A DNA stretch of 35,183 nucleotides from positions 1 to 35,183 of the IMG/VR virus record IMGVR_UViG_3300028829_003800. One strand, given 5' to 3'. This document shows, one piece after another, positions 32,510-35,183 of the stretch (the first letter of the stretch is position 1; each line of letters begins with the position of its first letter). Source of the DNA: a virus. The notes under the pieces are model-generated. The model was given only the letters and a program-made list of their open reading frames with translations, did not search any database and was not told the origin of the DNA. The translations under genes were made by a program, and so were the position numbers.

Positions 32510-32796
32510 AGCTTAAAGACTCTAAAGGTAAAAAGTGGTATATGGACCAAGCAGAACGCTTTAATGCCTTTAATTTCAACAATTTCGAAGGATGGGCATG
32601 CAATGCCGGTTACAGCGGAATAATAATACGGGAGCCTGACGGTTCGATAAAAAGAAGCTATTCATGTCATGATGCACCCCTTGGTAACATCGAAACAGGT
32701 TTTGAACTTTTTAAAACACCTAAAACTTGTATAACAAAAAGTTGTGTAAGTTCAGCAGATTCAAAGATACCTAAAGTAAAAAATGAAAAATTATAG
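32500..32796 (+). CDS. Detached C-terminal Cys-cluster domain of the split radical SAM protein
   Basis: From the ATG at 32500 this gives 98 residues. VELKDSKGKKWYMDQAERFN then FEGWACNAGYSGIIIREPDG aligns with the final domain of the 30521 protein (LKFWFQDDNGDYH..., YEGWLCWAGLKHLKV). Cys34, 56, 77 and 82 (WACNAG, YSCHDAPLGN, TCITKSC) have spacing 22-21-5, close to the 20-24-5 of the intact relatives. SKIPK also matches their IPK/VPK end. The ATG overlaps the previous stop by 10 bp, so re-initiation after termination is possible. The frame is -1 relative to the upstream part. It overlaps the next gene by 14 bp. Alone it would hold a cluster but have no radical SAM activity. Confidence 0.7.
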   Translation: MQVELKDSKGKKWYMDQAERFNAFNFNNFEGWACNAGYSGIIIREPDGSIKRSYSCHDAPLGNIETGFELFKTPKTCITKSCVSSADSKIPKVKNEKL

Positions 32797-33601
32797 CATA
32801 TTAAGTTATAACAGGACAGGTAGCACAGTTGTAGGACAGATGTTAGCAGGGTATTTTGGAAAAGAATATCAAGCAGAAATAACAAATATGTCAACTGTTT
32901 TAATGAGGTATGACGAAACTGGTAAAGATGTAAATGTACCTTTTTCAGATAATTTGCCTAAAGGTACATATGTAAAAACATATGATGTTATCGACGAAGA
33001 AGTTAAGAGGATTTTTAATTACAATAATCCTAAGCCGTTTGAAATAGGAACTTATGAGTATAAGCAAGAAGTAGACAAAAGAAAAAGATTACTTGAATAT
33101 AATAAGAATAGTGATAATAAAAGTATTTTTAAAATTCAACCCCAAACATACTTAACACATTTTAGAGATTTAGAATTTTTAGAAAATTATGATTTTATAT
33201 TCTGTGCTAGAAGAGATATAAGAGAACAAATATTAAGTTATCTCATTGCAATGCAAACAAAAATATTTCATATTGGATTTAATAGTCAAGTAGTAGATGT
33301 ACCTAAAATAACAATAAATCGAAAAAACTTTGAGTATTGCTTAGAAGGACTAATTATTACAAATAAACTTTTTAAATATTTTAAAGAAAGAAAACAAATA
33401 GATCAAATTATTTTTTACGAAGACTGGGAAGATGACACTAATAAAATATTGCCACTACTTGGATTCAAAAATACTCCTACAAAAACTTTTAAAAAGATAA
33501 AATATACTGTAGGAGAAAAACATAAACTTGTAAATAACTTACAAGAAGTATATGATTGGATGGATAATGAAGAAGAATTTAATTACACCTATAAGCTATA
33601 A
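32783..33601 (+). CDS. Sulfotransferase-like protein
   Basis: This is a 272-residue protein. SILSYNRTGSTVVGQMLAGY at residues 5-24 matches the 5'-phosphosulfate-binding loop of PAPS-dependent sulfotransferases (R/K-T/S-G-S/T). FIFCARRDIREQILSYLIAM (about 139-157; Arg144, Ser152) matches the 3'-phosphate-binding R.....S motif, and IIFYEDW follows in the place of the YEDL-like strand. Sulfation of a sugar or protein from host PAPS is inferred; no PAPS-making genes are in the window. Its ATG overlaps the previous fragment by 14 bp, and the next gene overlaps its end by 35 bp in another frame. It is more AT- and Lys-rich than the glycosyltransferase-like genes. Confidence 0.65.
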   Translation: MKNYSILSYNRTGSTVVGQMLAGYFGKEYQAEITNMSTVLMRYDETGKDVNVPFSDNLPKGTYVKTYDVIDEEVKRIFNYNNPKPFEIGTYEYKQEVDKRKRLLEYNKNSDNKSIFKIQPQTYLTHFRDLEFLENYDFIFCARRDIREQILSYLIAMQTKIFHIGFNSQVVDVPKITINRKNFEYCLEGLIITNKLFKYFKERKQIDQIIFYEDWEDDTNKILPLLGFKNTPTKTFKKIKYTVGEKHKLVNNLQEVYDWMDNEEEFNYTYKL

Positions 33602-34091
33602 AATTAATATAGACCAACTAAAGCATGATAGTGCTGTTGTTTTAGACAAATATCCATTCAACAACCATAATCAAATATGTTTTCAAAATACACAAGGTGT
33701 TGAATCTGATCCGTATCAAGGCACCGGTGATAGTAGATTAGACCATTGTCCTATGTATGGGCTAGAAGAATCTGATTTTACTGAGTTTAATCCTGAGTTT
33801 AACGGAACAGTGTTTGAAGAAATATTCAAAACATTTCCACATACAATAGGAAGAATGAGATTAATGAAAGTGCCTGCAAAAAAATGTTATTGGATGCATA
33901 ATGATCCTGGAATGGTGCGTTATCATTTTGCTGTAGATACTAATGCAGACTGTTTTATTCTATATAGAGATCATGGTCATTATCATATTCCTGCTGATGG
34001 TGTATGTTATAAAATGGATACCGACGAACACCATACGGCTGTTAATGCAAGTAGAGATGATCGTATACATTTAGTGATAAGTGGCATATGA
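33567..34091 (+). CDS. Aspartyl/asparaginyl beta-hydroxylase-like 2OG/Fe(II) oxygenase
   Basis: The ATG at 33567 gives 174 residues; one at 33552 would add five. WMHNDPGMVRYHFAVDTNAD carries the iron-binding H.D (His111, Asp113). YHIPADGVCYKMDTDEHHTAVNASRDDRIHL supplies the distal His155/156 and Arg166 for 2-oxoglutarate. This pattern (HND...RYH..., DG..Y..D...HTA.N...DRIHLV) is typical of the aspartyl beta-hydroxylase/cupin-like group. It differs from the oxygenase at 19030, so the island has two unrelated hydroxylases. The start is buried in the sulfotransferase-like gene and the stop overlaps the next ATG (ATGA). Substrate could be a protein side chain or a small molecule. Confidence 0.7.
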   Translation: MKKNLITPISYKINIDQLKHDSAVVLDKYPFNNHNQICFQNTQGVESDPYQGTGDSRLDHCPMYGLEESDFTEFNPEFNGTVFEEIFKTFPHTIGRMRLMKVPAKKCYWMHNDPGMVRYHFAVDTNADCFILYRDHGHYHIPADGVCYKMDTDEHHTAVNASRDDRIHLVISGI

Positions 34092-34546
34092 TTAATTTTG
34101 AAAACTTTTATAAAACAAGACAAAGCCTTTCTGGATTTGAAGAATATAAAATTGTAAACTCTTTGTTAAAATCGTTTGCTAATGCAAGAGCTAACGATAC
34201 TTCTATTGCAGAACCTAAATTTTCTAATTGCTATTATGATAAAGAATGGAAACTAGACTTTGCAAAAAAGCCCGTAGATATTTTTGAATATAGTTTTAAT
34301 TGTTTAAGAATTTATCTTACTTACAACCATGAAGAACTAGAAAATGCAAAATTTTTTAGAAGTGTTGATTTATTTTTTAAATGTTTACAACAACATTTTA
34401 ATCTAGATAAAAGAGAATGGTTAGATAAAATGTATAGCTGTGCTCAAGAAAGTGAACATCATAAGGCTTTTGTATTTTTACAAAATATGGATCAATATTT
34501 TGAAAAATTAAAAATTATGGATGATATGAAATGTTTGATAAAATAG
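34088..34546 (+). CDS. Small hypothetical protein (152 aa)
   Basis: This mostly helical protein begins MINFENFYKTRQSLSGFEEY. It has a Cys/Tyr-rich middle (SNCYYDKEWKLDFAKKPVDI) and aromatic helices (FRSVDLFFKCLQQHFNLDKR, ESEHHKAFVFLQNMDQYFEK). No CxxC pair, no signal peptide and no transmembrane run is visible. It is coupled to the oxygenase gene by an ATGA overlap, and the following gene starts inside its end. I do not recognise the family. A partner or adaptor of the neighbouring enzymes is the only suggestion the context allows. Confidence 0.6.
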   Translation: MINFENFYKTRQSLSGFEEYKIVNSLLKSFANARANDTSIAEPKFSNCYYDKEWKLDFAKKPVDIFEYSFNCLRIYLTYNHEELENAKFFRSVDLFFKCLQQHFNLDKREWLDKMYSCAQESEHHKAFVFLQNMDQYFEKLKIMDDMKCLIK

Positions 34547-35183
34547 AAGTCCATCAAGATCATTTGTATTGCACTCCGTCTCGATACAACAAAAATTTAC
34601 CTTTATTGGTTATGAGTCATGGTTCAGGAGGTATTAGTGATATTGATTTAGATTTTGCAAACATAGCATGCTCTAAAGGATATCAAGTTGCTGTTATAGA
34701 TCATTTTACAAAACGAAATGTAAAAAATCAAATGTGGCATAATGTAGAAAATATCTATCCTAGTTTTGATGATAGGGCTATAGATATTTTTGAAGTTCTA
34801 AAAAAATATAAATCAGAAAGAAATGTATTGTTTGGGATTAGTGCCGGTGGAACTGCAAGTTTAATTTGTAGCAGCGAATTTGATAAAACATTTATAGTGT
34901 ATCCTGCTCTTGTAGGAATTACAGAACAAATGCTTTCTGCAAAAAATGTGACAGTTGTCACAGGAAAAGATGATGACTGGACACCGCTTAATCAAGCCTC
35001 TCGATATGCAGAACATGCAGATATTGATTTGCACATTGTTGATGGTTATCATGGATATTTAAATCCTAGAGAAGACAGATATTTAGACAATGTAATTAGT
35101 TTACGTAATATAAACTTGCCTATTCCATTTGTAGGCACACTTGAAGAAATAAATTATGAAAAAGGTGTGACTACAAAATTCAA
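34531..35183 (+). CDS. Alpha/beta hydrolase, 3'-truncated by the window end
   Basis: The ATG at 34531 lies inside the end of the previous gene (16-bp overlap), and the frame stays open to the last base (217 complete codons). LLVMSHGSGGISDIDLDFAN (oxyanion HGSGG, residues 30-34) and FGISAGGTAS (nucleophile elbow G.S.G, Ser104) are clear. GKDDDWTP (145-152) supplies the acid and GYHGY the His174. This resembles dienelactone hydrolase/esterase-type alpha/beta hydrolases. It has no signal peptide. Removing an ester (for example acetyl) from a sugar, or hydrolysing a small molecule, would fit the island. The true end lies outside the window. Confidence 0.75.
   Translation, partial: MFDKIEVHQDHLYCTPSRYNKNLPLLVMSHGSGGISDIDLDFANIACSKGYQVAVIDHFTKRNVKNQMWHNVENIYPSFDDRAIDIFEVLKKYKSERNVLFGISAGGTASLICSSEFDKTFIVYPALVGITEQMLSAKNVTVVTGKDDDWTPLNQASRYAEHADIDLHIVDGYHGYLNPREDRYLDNVISLRNINLPIPFVGTLEEINYEKGVTTKF

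Overview
This window reads as part of a marine, T4-like (myovirus-type) phage genome, or of a metagenomic contig of one. The reasons are the low GC content by eye, the densely packed genes that overlap by a few bases, the tail-fibre-like genes with phage tail collar and 'ITGLATPT..TDAATK.YVD' motifs, and TATAAATA-type (T4 late promoter-like) motifs in front of genes. The host is not shown by the sequence. SAR11-type and cyanobacterial myoviruses are the relatives I know with similar content, but that is inference. I saw no tRNA, rRNA, CRISPR array, transposase or integrase. No stretch longer than about 70 bases lies outside a gene.

Region 1 (1-9532) is a late structural block, all on the + strand. 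It holds a 5'-truncated virion/baseplate-type protein, a small conserved structural-type protein, three tandem tail-fibre paralogues that share a ~130-residue N-terminal module, and a further putative structural protein. The first tail-fibre paralogue is broken by a perfect 16-bp tandem duplication at 3646-3677. Removing one copy restores a 703-residue reading frame that ends with a tail collar domain.

Region 2 (9533-35183) opens with a near-consensus sigma70 promoter (TTGACA-17-TATACT) and is an accessory biosynthetic island of about 25 kb. It contains four glycosyltransferase-like proteins and twelve radical SAM enzymes. Six of these carry an N-terminal Cys cluster, three have a C-terminal SPASM-type cluster with GN.GD replacing the usual GGEP, and three are of a third C-terminal-Cys type, one of them split into two reading frames. 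The island also encodes two methyltransferase-like proteins (one carrying a 5-unit repeat array), an SGNH/GDSL-type hydrolase, two 2-oxoglutarate/Fe(II) oxygenase-like proteins, a QueC-like PP-loop protein, an SDR-like reductase, a sulfotransferase-like protein, a jelly-roll-like protein, an alpha/beta hydrolase running off the end, and several small unknowns. Only one gene (29346-30482, radical SAM) is on the minus strand. It diverges from its + strand neighbour at a 14-bp palindrome built from two opposed ATAAATA motifs. A perfect consensus promoter (TTGACA-17-TATAAT) precedes the gene at 31676 so closely that the mRNA should be leaderless.

How it may work together (inference): the island lies directly behind the tail fibres and combines glycosyl transfer, sulfation, methylation, hydroxylation, deacylation/ester hydrolysis and many radical SAM steps. 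The simplest reading is a phage-encoded pathway that makes an unusual glycan or post-translational decoration, perhaps on the tail fibres, or remodels a host surface polymer. Radical SAM genes of this general sort are known in marine T4-like phages and in bacterial surface-polysaccharide loci, but as far as I know their reactions are unknown. The density seen here is the most striking feature of the window.
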